64,000 nt of DNA, from the NCBI GenBank assembly GCA_002331485.1, contig DCYS01000027.1, forward strand, positions 1-64,000, given 5' to 3'. The notes beneath the pieces are model-generated. The model was not told where the DNA came from. It ran no database searches and saw only the letters and a list, made by a program, of their open reading frames with translations. Below, one piece after another: positions 25,634 to 35,900 of this stretch (position 1 is the first letter of the stretch; each line of letters begins with the position of its first letter). A program made the position numbers and the translations under genes. Origin of the DNA: Flavobacteriales bacterium UBA2104. GTDB lineage: Bacteria; Bacteroidota; Bacteroidia; Flavobacteriales_D; Crocinitomicaceae.

Positions 25634-26569
25634 CTATTCTTTGAGCTTCTGTTTTATAACCTGAAGAACCTCGTAGTTATCAGTATTATAAACATAGATA
25701 AGAAAATGCATGTTTTCCGGATTGTATCCAGAAGGCACCTCATATGAGTATAAAAGCTCCTCCTTGGTTCCTGAAGGAACAGAAGACTCAAAGGTAGGGA
25801 TCCCAAATGCATTGCCATCTATGCTACCTAAGTGTAGGTCTCTGTGTAAATAATTAGGGTTATTAGTGTTGTTTGGCATTAGTTGCCAATCTGTTAGCGT
25901 GTCTTGCAAAACGTATACAACAGTATTCACAGAGATCTCTTCGTTCGTCACCTTTTCTACCTCTACATGTAAATAACCTCCGTTTGTAGATTCATAAAAG
26001 TTGAAAGCAGACTGAATATTGAACTTAAGGTCATTTGTTGTCATAATATCAGTTGCTCTACTTTGCCACGTTCCATAGAAGTCAAACATTTTACCATCTA
26101 CCGTTTTACGATTAACCGTTCCTTGAGGGTTTCCAATAAAGTTAAATCCATTTTGAAACGTTTCTCCATACTCTATTGCATCTGGATTTGTATGGTCTGT
26201 AGGATACGTTCCATTAGTTTGAGGTTGTTGAAATGACAATACGGCTCCTGGGTCAACATGAATAGAGGCAACAAATACTCTATCTGGATAATTCTCGTGA
26301 ATCGTGTGTGCGGCAGTTGCTGCCGTTGGACAGTTGTTACATAAATGACCAGTATAATCTTCTAAGAGAACATTGACATCTGTGTTCGAGTTAGCCGTAA
26401 ATACCGGCGATTCATTATCAACATAATCCTGCCAATTTCCAGGGTATAATGTTGTGTCTACGGTAATAGATGCCTGGTCCTCGTAAGGGTTTTCAACTTT
26501 ATCACAACCTACTAAAAGACCAAAAGTAATGGCTAAAAATAAAACTGAAATATAATATTGTGTTTTCAT
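25634..26569 (-). CDS. Omp28-family outer-membrane lipoprotein, thioredoxin-like
   Basis: This 311-residue protein has a lipoprotein signal (LFLAITFGLLVGC, then DKVENPYED). The Omp28 core begins VNVLLEDYTGHLCNNCPTAA, which has a thioredoxin-like CxxC, followed by THIHENYPDRVFVASIHVDPG in the normal Omp28 style and a beta-rich C-terminal domain. Omp28 proteins are surface-associated in Bacteroidota; a redox or cargo role is suggested by the CxxC but not proven. It is the last gene of a minus-strand cluster tlpA-like, DUF6029, omp28, which recurs in this phylum (known from memory). The gap to the DUF6029 gene is 11 bases. Confidence 0.85.
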   Translation of the reverse strand: MKTQYYISVLFLAITFGLLVGCDKVENPYEDQASITVDTTLYPGNWQDYVDNESPVFTANSNTDVNVLLEDYTGHLCNNCPTAATAAHTIHENYPDRVFVASIHVDPGAVLSFQQPQTNGTYPTDHTNPDAIEYGETFQNGFNFIGNPQGTVNRKTVDGKMFDFYGTWQSRATDIMTTNDLKFNIQSAFNFYESTNGGYLHVEVEKVTNEEISVNTVVYVLQDTLTDWQLMPNNTNNPNYLHRDLHLGSIDGNAFGIPTFESSVPSGTKEELLYSYEVPSGYNPENMHFLIYVYNTDNYEVLQVIKQKLKE

Positions 26570-26580
26570 GCTCTAACTAA

Positions 26581-28025
26581 TTAAAAACTATGTGTAAAAC
26601 TTACTGTTAGTCCATTTGAGGCAGGTACAAAACGACAAACACCTCCTACACAAAACAAACCTGCGTTTTGTCTACCATATCCAGCCTGAAGTCGAGTTGC
26701 TCCCCAGATCTTCCCTACAAAGATCATTGGGTAATTAATCCTATCTTCTGGTATTGGGTTTCCATAGTTAGACTGGAATATTGCACTGAAAAACCAGTCT
26801 GGAGAGATCGTATATTCTACCAAAGCTGTGGCCCAATCACCTCGATCCTTGTTGTTTACTGTCCAAAGACCCTGCAGCTCTGCTCTAATTGTGTGTTTTC
26901 TATTGATCTTATACTGAACATCTAACACGCCTATATGAGATTCAATGATTCCTTTTTCGTTCGTCAACTTCAACACGTCATTATTCATTGAAATATTGAA
27001 GTAATTCAACTTGACAGTCCAACTCTTATTTAGCTTCCTTTTGATCTGAACGTTGATATCTCTCCAGTACAACAGGTCGCTCTTATCAAACAATCTACTC
27101 TCATACATAACGCGAGAAGAATCTAAAGCGTTGATTCCCATTGTGCGCTTGAGCGGCTCGTATGCAGTAGAGAAGTTAAGTGATATATCCGTTCCGTATT
27201 GTCTGCCGACAAACTCGCATAACTACCTAAATCACTGTCAAGGGCAAAAGTGCTTAAATCCATCGTTACATCAGACAATCCGTTTCTTGAGACTATGAGG
27301 TTTTCGCCTGTTACGCTACCGGCTGTTGTATAATTATTGCCGTCGCCACCAACACCGCCATCGTCTGCCATCCAACTATAATCATAATCCGTTCCTGTGT
27401 TCTTTTTGAGAACTTGACCAGAAGTTCCAGCGGCTGTTATTCTAAACTTTTTTTCAGAAAGTTTTGGAAACCATTGGTTCAAATTGAACTCAAGATCCGC
27501 GCCTCTCACAATCGCTGGAGAGTATTGGTTTTTACCACCAACAAAAGAAAAGCGCTGTCTTCCATAAACAGTTTTAAGGGTAACACCTTTGTAAGGGCGT
27601 AGGTTTACTTTGAAACCATTCATCATGTTGTCAAAACCAAGAGCTCTGTCTTCATAAGCTCTAAATATGAGTCCTGAACCAAATTGCTCGTAGAAATTAC
27701 CAACTGTTATATCAACTAGGTCATTCTCATATCCAAAATAACGGTAGCCTAAACCAGCACCGTCAAATCTATCAGGATAACCAAGTATTCTTGGTAAATA
27801 GGCTTCAAATCGAACACCTGCTTTGAACCCCTGATTTCGGTAATTGATATTCATGTATGAGTTTACCAAAGACTCCTCATCAGGTTGTAGTGCTCCAATT
27901 GCACTATCTGAAACTAAATATTGGTAAGTTGTTTCTAAATTTCCCGATATACTCCCTTGAGCATGAAGCTGAGTATAATACATTGAAAAGAACGCAACGC
28001 AAATTGCTAATAATTTTGGTTTCAT
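26581..28025 (-). pseudogene. DUF6029-type outer-membrane beta-barrel gene, frameshifted and apparently internally deleted
   Basis: Two reading frames together make one protein. The upstream part (28025 to about 27215) has a signal peptide (MKPKLLAICVAFFSMYYTQLHAQ) and the DUF6029 hallmark GNFYEQFGSGLIFRAYEDRALGFDN. The downstream part runs on in another frame to 26581 (SKDLLYWRDINVQIKRKLNKSW-like segment, aromatic barrel strands, final F). At about 27212-27219 the first frame reads GSYA and the second continues EFVGRQYGTDISLNF, so one missing base explains the break. Without the shift the joined protein is still only ~480 residues and seems to lack a block in the middle, compared with my memory of ~550-residue family members. 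It may be a sequencing error, phase variation or true decay. Confidence 0.7.
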
Positions 28026-28058
28026 TCGTAAAGCAGTGTTTATTGTAAAGGGTTTCTC

Positions 28059-28589
28059 TTATTCGTCTTCTGACTCAACTAATTCGAGAATTTTGTCGTA
28101 CAATTCGTACTCATCTCCTGGTGCATAGTTATTATGAGAATAAACAATATTTCCTTCACCATCGATCAAAAATGTATGTGGAACATTGTTTACGCCCATT
28201 GCTCTTTTAAACTCTCCATTTGGATCAAGTAGAACTTGGTATTCCCATGCCTTCGAATCAACGTAAGGCACAACTCTATTCTTCGTTCTCTCATCATCAA
28301 CGGAAACAGCTACTAATCGCACTCCCGTTTCGTCTTGCCAATCAATATACATGTCATTAATCGTATTCAACTCCTTTTTACAAGGTGTACACCAAGTTGC
28401 CCAGAACGAAATTATTATTGGTTTCCCATCGTTCTCCAATTTTCCGGTGTTGATTGTTTCACCATCCGTATCTTTTATTTGTACTTCAGGAACTTTTTTA
28501 TCCAATAGTCCTTTGTCTTCTTCCTGAGAAAACGCAAGTCCTGAACCTAATAACAGAGCGGTTAGTGATGCAATAATTGTAGTTTTCAT
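28059..28589 (-). CDS. TlpA-like exported thioredoxin-fold protein
   Basis: This 176-residue protein has a signal peptide (MKTTIIASLTALLLGSGLAFSQ) and a TlpA/ResA-type redoxin domain. VPEVQIKDTDGETI leads into IISFWATWCTPCKKELN with the CxxC active site, then VRLVAVSVDD and the cis-proline region VNNVPHTFLIDGEGNIVY. The Glu/Asp-rich tail ends ELVESEDE. It probably acts as a periplasmic disulfide oxidoreductase and is first in the unit with the DUF6029 and omp28 genes, suggesting a shared envelope redox job. Oddly, its start codon abuts the truncated head-to-head gene, leaving no normal promoter space. Confidence 0.9.
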   Translation of the reverse strand: MKTTIIASLTALLLGSGLAFSQEEDKGLLDKKVPEVQIKDTDGETINTGKLENDGKPIIISFWATWCTPCKKELNTINDMYIDWQDETGVRLVAVSVDDERTKNRVVPYVDSKAWEYQVLLDPNGEFKRAMGVNNVPHTFLIDGEGNIVYSHNNYAPGDEYELYDKILELVESEDE

Positions 28590-29235
28590 TTCTGATCTGG
28601 ATACGGATATTAGTGGAACAACAATAGAGGTTACAGGTGATCCTTCAGACCCTACAATATACTACGACATGCGCGTAATCAACCTGAGCGGTCAGACGAT
28701 AAACATGGCTTTTAAACGCGTTCGTTTAGCTAATTCAGGAAGAGTCGATCAAATTTGTGACAACAACTTATGTTATAATGCGGATGATCAGCTAGAGTAT
28801 ACAACGCCAAGCCCAGCAGCAATAGATGATCAAGACACATCTATATTCAAGCCGCAGATCGTTCCGAGTGGAAATGAGAGTTGTGGAATTCACGATTATT
28901 ATGTAGTGAGTGCTTTCGGAGTTGTTTATGACTCCATTCGTATCAAATTCAAAACAACAAACTCTAACTGCTTTTTGAATGTGGAAGAAGAAGTTGCTGA
29001 TTTAAATAAGTTTAATATTTACCCAAACCCAGCTCAAAACGTTTTAAATATTGAAAACCTAACCTATAAGGATGGCCGTGTAATCATATATGATGCATTA
29101 GGAAAAGAGGTGCTTAATGAAGGTTTGAATAAGGAAATCAGTCTTTCATCAATCAGGAACGGTATTTATTTTGTTCATGTAGTTGATAACAAGGGTGTGC
29201 TCAGTGACCCGAAAAAATTGATTATAAGAAAATAA
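28590..29235 (+). pseudogene. 5'-truncated T9SS cargo gene with C-terminal sorting domain
   Basis: The protein text is coherent from about 28590 (SDLDTDISGTTIEVTGDPSD) through an Ig-like domain with a CDNNLCYN segment, then a typical type A T9SS sorting domain. That domain reads NKFNIYPNPAQNVLNIENL, then VIIYDALGKEV, then ISLSSIRNGIYFVHVVDNKG, ending KLIIRK. No start codon or signal peptide precedes this text: the frame runs into the antisense of the tlpA-like gene, with no ATG, GTG or TTG between the upstream stop at 28525 and the ATG at 28669. A cargo protein needs a Sec signal, so the gene appears to have lost its 5' end. If translated from 28669 it would give a cytosolic 188-residue fragment. 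Confidence 0.7.
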
Positions 29236-29260
29236 TATAAATAGACCAAACTATTAATTA

Positions 29261-29287
29261 GCCCTCAGTAATTACTGGGGGCTTTTT
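29261..29287 (+). terminator. Intrinsic terminator between convergent genes
   Basis: GCCCTCAGTA (29261-29270) pairs with TACTGGGGGC (29273-29282), with one G-U pair, followed by TTTTT. It serves the plus-strand relic and overlaps the stop codon of the sirtuin gene on the other strand. Confidence 0.7.
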
Positions 29288-29976
29288 AATTGAAGAAGTA
29301 TTTTCTTGATGTCCACAAGACCCTTGGTAGCTGGACGCTTTATAATAGTTATTTCGGTGTTTACAGGTACATCATTTGGGTCGATCAAGTATTGTTTAGT
29401 GCCCGGTCGAACATAATGAATGAGGCTGGCTGCAGGATATACGTTTAAAGAAGTTCCAACTATTATAAAAATGTCAGCGCGTTCTACTGCTCTGGCTCCC
29501 TTGTCTAACATCGGAACGGACTCTCCAAACCAAACCACATGGGGTCTCAATTGATAACCCTCAGGACATACATCGCCCATTCTCACTTCCCAGTCCTTCT
29601 GGTCGTAGTATTCTTTTTCCTGGTTTGGTCCTGAACTTTTTACTTTATTAATCTCGCCATGAAGATGAATTACATTCGTACTACCCGCCCTTTCATGAAG
29701 GTCATCGATATTTTGTGTAACTATAATAACATTATATTTTTTCTCTAGCTCGGCAATAGCCTTGTGCCCTTCGTTTGGAGAAGCTTCATAACATTGTTTA
29801 CGTCTCATATTGTAAAAATGAGTAACCTTTTCTGGGTCTTTGACCCAAGCTTCAGGCGTTGCAACCTCCTCTATTGGGTACTTCTCCCATAGTCCACCAC
29901 TATCTCGAAAAGTGCCTAATCCTGACTCTGCACTCATACCTGCTCCAGATAATATCACTATTGTCTCTTTATTCAT
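29272..29976 (-). CDS. Class III-like sirtuin (NAD-dependent protein deacylase)
   Basis: This 234-residue cytosolic enzyme removes acyl groups from lysine using NAD. Motifs: GAGMSAESG at 11-19, FRDSGGLW, TQNIDDLHERAG with QNID at 88-91, catalytic H106 in HLHGE, and GTSLNVYPAASL near the end. Y55 and R58 (FYNMR) form the YxxR pair that in SIRT5/CobB-type sirtuins binds succinyl- or malonyl-lysine. The small zinc domain carries only one cysteine (C137) instead of four, so zinc binding is unlikely; degenerate zinc modules seem usual for Bacteroidota members. It is a single gene, divergent from maeB. Confidence 0.92.
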   Translation of the reverse strand: MNKETIVILSGAGMSAESGLGTFRDSGGLWEKYPIEEVATPEAWVKDPEKVTHFYNMRRKQCYEASPNEGHKAIAELEKKYNVIIVTQNIDDLHERAGSTNVIHLHGEINKVKSSGPNQEKEYYDQKDWEVRMGDVCPEGYQLRPHVVWFGESVPMLDKGARAVERADIFIIVGTSLNVYPAASLIHYVRPGTKQYLIDPNDVPVNTEITIIKRPATKGLVDIKKILLQLKSPQ

Positions 29977-30019
29977 AAGCTTCCACTTGATGTTGTTCTG
30001 TTCTTGTTAGCTATTTTAT

Positions 30020-30027
30020 TAAATTTA
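30020..30027 (+). promoter_or_regulatory. Probable -7 element of the maeB-ruvA-sprA region
   Basis: TAAATTTA matches TAnnTTTG at 7 of 8 defining positions or spacers, 31 bases before the maeB ATG, with TCTG (29997-30000) at the distance expected for a -33. Only a moderate match. Confidence 0.3.
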
Positions 30028-30058
30028 CGCCCTTGCATTAGAAAAAGAAAATACGCTT

Positions 30059-32323
30059 ATGGCTAAGATACGAAAACAAGACGCACTTGATTATCATGCT
30101 CAGGGAAAACCTGGAAAGATCGAGGTAATTCCTACGAAACCATATAGCTCTCAAAGAGACCTGTCTTTGGCATATTCTCCAGGAGTGGCTGAACCTTGTT
30201 TGAAGATCGCGGATAACCCAGAAGATGTATATAGATATACAAGTAAAGCAAACCTGGTTGCAGTTATTTCCAATGGAACTGCTGTTTTGGGGTTGGGGGA
30301 TATTGGACCAGCGGCATCAAAACCAGTTATGGAGGGTAAAGGTGTTTTATTTAAGATATTTGCGGATATCGATGTGTTTGACATCGAAGTCGATGCAAAT
30401 GATCCTGAAAAATTCATCCAAACTGTAAAAGCCATTGCTCCTACCTTCGGAGGAATAAATTTAGAGGACATTAAGGCCCCTGAGGCTTTTGAGATTGAGG
30501 AGCGCCTTAAAGAAGAGTTGGATATACCCGTTATGCATGACGATCAGCACGGAACTGCTATTATCTCATCGGCTGCTCTACTAAATGCATTGGAGCTGGC
30601 TGAAAAAGACATTAAGAAAGTTAAGGTCGTGATATCAGGAGCGGGAGCTTCTGCAATGAGCTGTGCTAAACTCTATTGTTCGCTTGGTGTGAAGTTGGAA
30701 AACATATACATGTTCGACAGTAAAGGATTGTTATCGAAAGAAAGAGATGGGCTATCAGGAAATAAAGCTCATTTTGCGGTTCACAAGAAATCAAGCGACT
30801 TAGAAACTGAAATGAAAGGAGCCGATGTGTTTATTGGTCTTTCTAGAGGTGGAATTGTGTCAAAAGACATGATAAAGTCAATGGCAGAGAACCCAATCGT
30901 ATTTGCTCTAGCTAATCCGGAGCCTGAGATTTCTTACAAAGATGCCATGGACACACGAGATGATGTTATCATGGCTACAGGTCGATCAGATCATCCAAAC
31001 CAAGTTAACAACGTTCTTGGATTCCCATTCATATTTAGAGGAGCTTTAGATGTTAGGGCTAAATCAATCAATGAGGAAATGAAGCTTGCTGCTGTTCATG
31101 CAATTGCTGAACTTGCGAAAGAAACAGTTCCGGATGAAGTAAGTGAAGCTTACGGAGAGAAGAGTATTACTTTTGGACGTGAACAATTCATCCCTAAACC
31201 ACTCGATCCAAGACTGATCTATTACGTTGCTCCGGCTGTTGCAAAAGCAGCAATGGATTCGGGTGTAGCCAGAATGCCAATTGAAAACTGGGACGCTTAC
31301 GAAGCAGAATTAAAGAAGAGATTAGGTCTGGACAATAAACTTGTTCGAACGATAACAGAAAAAGCAGAGCGAAACCCGAAACGAGTGGTTTTTGCTGAAG
31401 CTGATAACTATAAAGTTCTAAAAGCAGCTCAAACTGCATATGAAGAGGGGGTTGCTATTCCTATTCTACTTGGAAGAAAAGAAAAGGTAGAGCACATGAT
31501 CGAAGAATACAGTATGGAGTTCCCAGAGGTCGAGATTCTCGACCCAAAAGCTGACGAAGAAAATGAACGTCGCGAACGCTATGCAGAAGCGTTTTTCGAT
31601 ATGAGAAAAAGAAAGGGGTTCACTGCATATGAGGCGAAAAAGATCATGCGTGAGCGTAATTACTTCGGTGCCATGATGGTTCAGTCAGGTGATGCTGACG
31701 CAATGGTTTCAGGTGCTACACGTAAATATAGAGATGTTTTGCGCCCTGCTCTACAAGTTGTTGGAACACAAAAAGACGTAGAAAAAGTTGCAGGAATGTA
31801 CATCCTCATTACGAAAAGAGGCCCTGTATTTCTTGCTGATACAACGGTGAATTTTGAATTGAACGCCGAAGAGGTTGCAGACCTTGCTAACAATTTGGCC
31901 AAAACAATACGTAAGTTTAAGGTAACTCCTAGAATTGCACTACTCTCTTATTCAAATTATGGCTCTGCCCCAGGTGAGGATGCAAATAAAATGGCGAAAG
32001 CTGTTGAGATCATTCATGAAAAGTATCCAACACTAACTGTCGATGGAGAGGTTCAGGCTAACTTTGCGCTTAACAACGAAATGATGCAAGATCAATTTCC
32101 ATTCTCAGAATTAGCAAACAAGGAAGTTAATACGCTTATATTCCCAAACCTTTCATCTGGAAACATTGCTTATAAACTTCTTCAGGAAATGACAGAAGGT
32201 GAGGCAATTGGGCCTGTTCTAGTTGGGTTGAGAAAATCAATCCATGTGCTGCAGCTTGGCTCTAGTGTAAGAGAGATTGTAAATATGGTAAAAGTGGCTG
32301 TTGTTGACGCTCAAAACAAATAA
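30059..32323 (+). CDS. maeB: NADP-dependent malic enzyme with C-terminal phosphotransacetylase-like domain
   Basis: This 754-residue cytosolic enzyme oxidatively decarboxylates malate to pyruvate. The N-terminal malic enzyme region (~1-430) shows RDLSLAYSPGVAEPC, NGTAVLGLGDIGPAASKPVMEGK, VMHDDQHGTAI and the dinucleotide site VVISGAGASAMS. The C-terminal region (~430-754) is the phosphotransacetylase-like domain (ERNPKRVVFAEADNYKVL, GDADAMVSGATRKYRDVLRPAL, PNLSSGNIAYKL), which in MaeB regulates rather than catalyses. The length fits the MaeB hybrid type. It is followed after 2 bases by ruvA and then sprA, an order I recall in other Flavobacteriales. Confidence 0.95.
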   Translation: MAKIRKQDALDYHAQGKPGKIEVIPTKPYSSQRDLSLAYSPGVAEPCLKIADNPEDVYRYTSKANLVAVISNGTAVLGLGDIGPAASKPVMEGKGVLFKIFADIDVFDIEVDANDPEKFIQTVKAIAPTFGGINLEDIKAPEAFEIEERLKEELDIPVMHDDQHGTAIISSAALLNALELAEKDIKKVKVVISGAGASAMSCAKLYCSLGVKLENIYMFDSKGLLSKERDGLSGNKAHFAVHKKSSDLETEMKGADVFIGLSRGGIVSKDMIKSMAENPIVFALANPEPEISYKDAMDTRDDVIMATGRSDHPNQVNNVLGFPFIFRGALDVRAKSINEEMKLAAVHAIAELAKETVPDEVSEAYGEKSITFGREQFIPKPLDPRLIYYVAPAVAKAAMDSGVARMPIENWDAYEAELKKRLGLDNKLVRTITEKAERNPKRVVFAEADNYKVLKAAQTAYEEGVAIPILLGRKEKVEHMIEEYSMEFPEVEILDPKADEENERRERYAEAFFDMRKRKGFTAYEAKKIMRERNYFGAMMVQSGDADAMVSGATRKYRDVLRPALQVVGTQKDVEKVAGMYILITKRGPVFLADTTVNFELNAEEVADLANNLAKTIRKFKVTPRIALLSYSNYGSAPGEDANKMAKAVEIIHEKYPTLTVDGEVQANFALNNEMMQDQFPFSELANKEVNTLIFPNLSSGNIAYKLLQEMTEGEAIGPVLVGLRKSIHVLQLGSSVREIVNMVKVAVVDAQNK

Positions 32324-32325
32324 TT

Positions 32326-32901
32326 ATGATCACACATCTTAACGGTCGAATGATCGAAAAAACACCAACTAACGTAATTATCGAGTGTGGTGGGATAGGA
32401 TACGAGGTTAAGATCTCTTTAAATACATTTTCCGCTTTAGGTAATGAAGAAAGCCTGAAGATCTACACTCAGTTCGTTGTTCGTGAAGACGCCCAGATCT
32501 TGTATGGATTCGCTGATCAGGAAGAAAGAGAGATGTTCAACTTCCTAGTGTCTGTCTCAGGAATTGGACCAAGTACAGCAATACTAATGTTATCTGGTTT
32601 AACTCCCTCTGAGATCGCATACGCAATTACTGCTGAGGACGTGGCTACAATTCAAGGAGTCAAGGGAATCGGAGCAAAAACTGCACAACGCGTTATCGTC
32701 GATCTAAAAGATAAAATGTTAAAATTTGAGGTATCTGACGATAATGTTGGTAATTCAAACAATACTCTCCGCTTTGATGCGTTAACTGCATTGGTCTCAT
32801 TAGGTTTCGACAAAAAACAAGCTGAAAAGGCCCTTAAAAAAGTAATGAAAGATCAAGATACAGTAGAGCTCTTGATCAAAGATGCGCTTAAAGTATTGTA
32901 A
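32326..32901 (+). CDS. ruvA: Holliday junction DNA helicase subunit RuvA
   Basis: This 191-residue cytosolic protein forms the tetrameric Holliday-junction-binding platform for RuvB. The N-terminal OB domain (MITHLNGRMIEKTPTNVIIECGGIGYEVKIS) is followed by the helix-hairpin-helix core (FLVSVSGIGPSTAILMLSGL, and VKGIGAKTAQRVIVDLKDKM) and the C-terminal three-helix domain (ALVSLGFDKKQAEKALKKV) that contacts RuvB. Size and domains are complete. It begins 2 bases after maeB. Confidence 0.97.
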   Translation: MITHLNGRMIEKTPTNVIIECGGIGYEVKISLNTFSALGNEESLKIYTQFVVREDAQILYGFADQEEREMFNFLVSVSGIGPSTAILMLSGLTPSEIAYAITAEDVATIQGVKGIGAKTAQRVIVDLKDKMLKFEVSDDNVGNSNNTLRFDALTALVSLGFDKKQAEKALKKVMKDQDTVELLIKDALKVL

Positions 32902-32936
32902 TTGTTGTTGTATTGAAAGAATTGGCACTACAAAGA

Positions 32937-35900
32937 ATGTTAAAGACCGGATTATCAGCCTTTTTGCTGTTAATGGGTTTTGCTTCATTTGGTCAAACGG
33001 ATCCTGATTCTATTGATCTGAAGTTTCCGATTCAAAACCCTTATGACCCAACGTCTAATACCGAACAAAGTTTTGACCTTGGTGATCCTTCTAACGTTGA
33101 AAAGACAATTGTTTACGACCCGAGAACCGGAAAGTATATTTTCAAAGAGGTCATGGGTGATAGCTTAAATTACCGTAAGCCATCTATGATGACGCTCGAA
33201 GAATACATTGAATACGAGCAGCGTCAAAAAATGCAGTCGTATTGGAAAGAAAAAATTGATAGTCAAACTAAAGAAGAACAAGGTTTAATTCCACCGATCA
33301 AGATCGACAGTCCTGGTTTTGCCAATATTTTTGGTTCAGATGAGATTCAAATTCGTCCTGAAGGTAGTGTTGAACTTTCTCTTGGAGTGAATTCAGCACG
33401 ATATGACAACCCAATGCTACCAGAAAATCAGCGTCGTATAACTCGGTTTGACTTTCAACAACGTATTCAGTTGAACCTCGTTGGTCAGATTGGTGATAAA
33501 ATGAAGCTCGGTGCTTCTTATAACACAGAAGCTGCTTTCAACTTTGACAATGTCACCAAGCTGGAGTGGACTGGTAACGAAGATCAGATCCTTCAAAAAG
33601 TTGAGGCTGGTAACGTTTCGATGCCTTTAGAAACCTCTTTGATCGAGGGATCTCAAACGTTGTTCGGTGTTAAAACAAGAATGCGTTTTGGTAGGCTAAC
33701 TGTAGATGCCATAGCTTCAACCTCTAGAGGACAGAAAAAAGAGATAAATATTAAAGGTGGTGCTCAGGTTCAAGACTTCGAATTGAAGGCAGACGAGTAC
33801 GAAATGAACCGTCACTACTTTTTGAATTATTATCACAGAGATCACTATGACGAAGCGATGGAATCTGTTCCATTCGTTAGCTCACTTGTTAATATTACAC
33901 GTATTGAGGTTTGGGTAACCAATCAAACCAATCGAGTTGAGGATACTCGAAATATTGTTGCCCTTACAGACCTTGGTGAATCTAATCCGGACAATTGGTC
34001 TGGAAATCCGGGTGGTGCATCAAGTAATGAATTGCCTGACAACAGCTCAAACAATCTTTATGATTATGCTTCGAACAACCCTAATATTCGTGGTTTCAAC
34101 AACGCTGTTGTAGAGCTAGAATCTCAAAACACTTCACCTGGTCCATTTCAACAGGCGGTTGATTTTGAGAAAGTCGAAAATGCTCGAAAGCTTACAGAAC
34201 AAGAGTTTTCTTACAATGCTCAACTTGGTTTTATATCGGTTAACCTTCCACTGAATAATGATGAGGTTCTTGCCGTTGCTTATGAGTATACTTATTCAGG
34301 AAGAACATATCAAGTTGGTGAATTCTCAACTGATGGTGTTGTTGGACAAGACGCACTATTACTCAAGCTATTAAAGCCAACAATCATTAGCCCAAAGAAT
34401 AAACTATGGGATCTAATGATGAAAAACGTTTATTCAATTGGTGCTTATCAAGTTAGTCAGGAAGGGTTCCGTTTAGACATTCTTTACAACAACCCAGATA
34501 ACAGCTTAAAGGTTAATTTCCTTCCTTATCCGGGCATGGACGATCGTCAGGTCATCGATGTTGTTGGAATGGACAGGTTAAATCAGAATAATCGAGCACA
34601 ACAGGATGGTGTTTTTGACTTCAAACCCATCACCTTCGAAGGAAATATGGCCACGAATGGTGGTACGATCAACACCCGAAATGGTAGGATCTACTTTAGT
34701 ACTATTGAACCATTTGGCGAAACGATAAGAGAGGAAATGTTGGATGCCGGTCTATCACCACAGATCGTTGATAATGTAGCTTATGATGAATTGTATGATT
34801 CCACTAGAATTGCCGCTCAACAGGTGCCAAAGAAAAACAGGTTTTATTTTAATGGGCGTTACGAATCTTCTGTTAGTGATGAAATACCATTGAACGCATT
34901 GAATGTTCCTGAAGGTTCTGTTGTTGTTACAGCTGGAGGTATACGACTACAAGAAGGAACTGATTTCACGGTAGATTACAACCTCGGCCGTGTTAAGATC
35001 TTGAATAGTGCTGTGTTAGAGTCTAACCAGGATATTAAAATCTCAATAGAGAGTAACTCTGTATTTGGTTTCCAAAACAAGTCTTTGATGGGAACTCATT
35101 TGAATTATATGATCAATCCTGACTTCAACGTAGGAGCAACATGGATGAGGATGACAGAGCGACCTATAACTCAAAAAGTGGATATTGGAGACGAGCCATT
35201 TAAAAACAACATTGTTGGTTTCGATCTTTCTTATCGTACAGACATTCCATTTTTGACAAAACTGATCAACTTTATTCCTACGATCTCAACAAAACAAATG
35301 TCGACGTTGACGCTAAACGCAGAGGCCGCTCATCTTATTCCAGGTGCCCCTCGTGCTATATCAAGAAAAGGAATTTCGTATGTTGATGATTTTGAAGGAA
35401 GTCAATCAACGATCGACTTGAGAAACTTTTCATCGTGGATGCTGGCTTCTATACCTCAAGGACAAGACGACCTTTTCCCAGAGGCAGACCTTACTAACGA
35501 TCTCGCTGCAGGGTTTAAGCGTTCACATATGTCCTGGTATACGATCGATCCTCTTTTTTTCCAGTCAAACTCTTTAACACCGCAATATATAGCTGAAAAC
35601 CCTGAGTACACCGAAAATGTAAATGTTGCTCTTGTAAATAGAGTTGACCTATTCCCCAACTTAAACCCGGCCCTTGGAACAATTACCAACTTGCCTGTAT
35701 TCAACATGACATTCTATCCGAAAGAGCGAGGAATGTACAATTATGACACTACAAATACAGTGAATGCAGATGGAGAATTTATTGATCCTCAGGAACGCTG
35801 GAACGGAATAATGAGGTCATTGACTACAACCAACTTCGAGCAGACCAATGTTGAGTATATCCAATTTTGGATGCTTGATCCATTCAATGAAGACCAGGAA

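Noticed and set aside
26581..28025. Two separate genes for the 300- and 186-residue reading frames
   Set aside because: Their products read as consecutive parts of one DUF6029-type barrel and overlap exactly where one missing base restores the frame.
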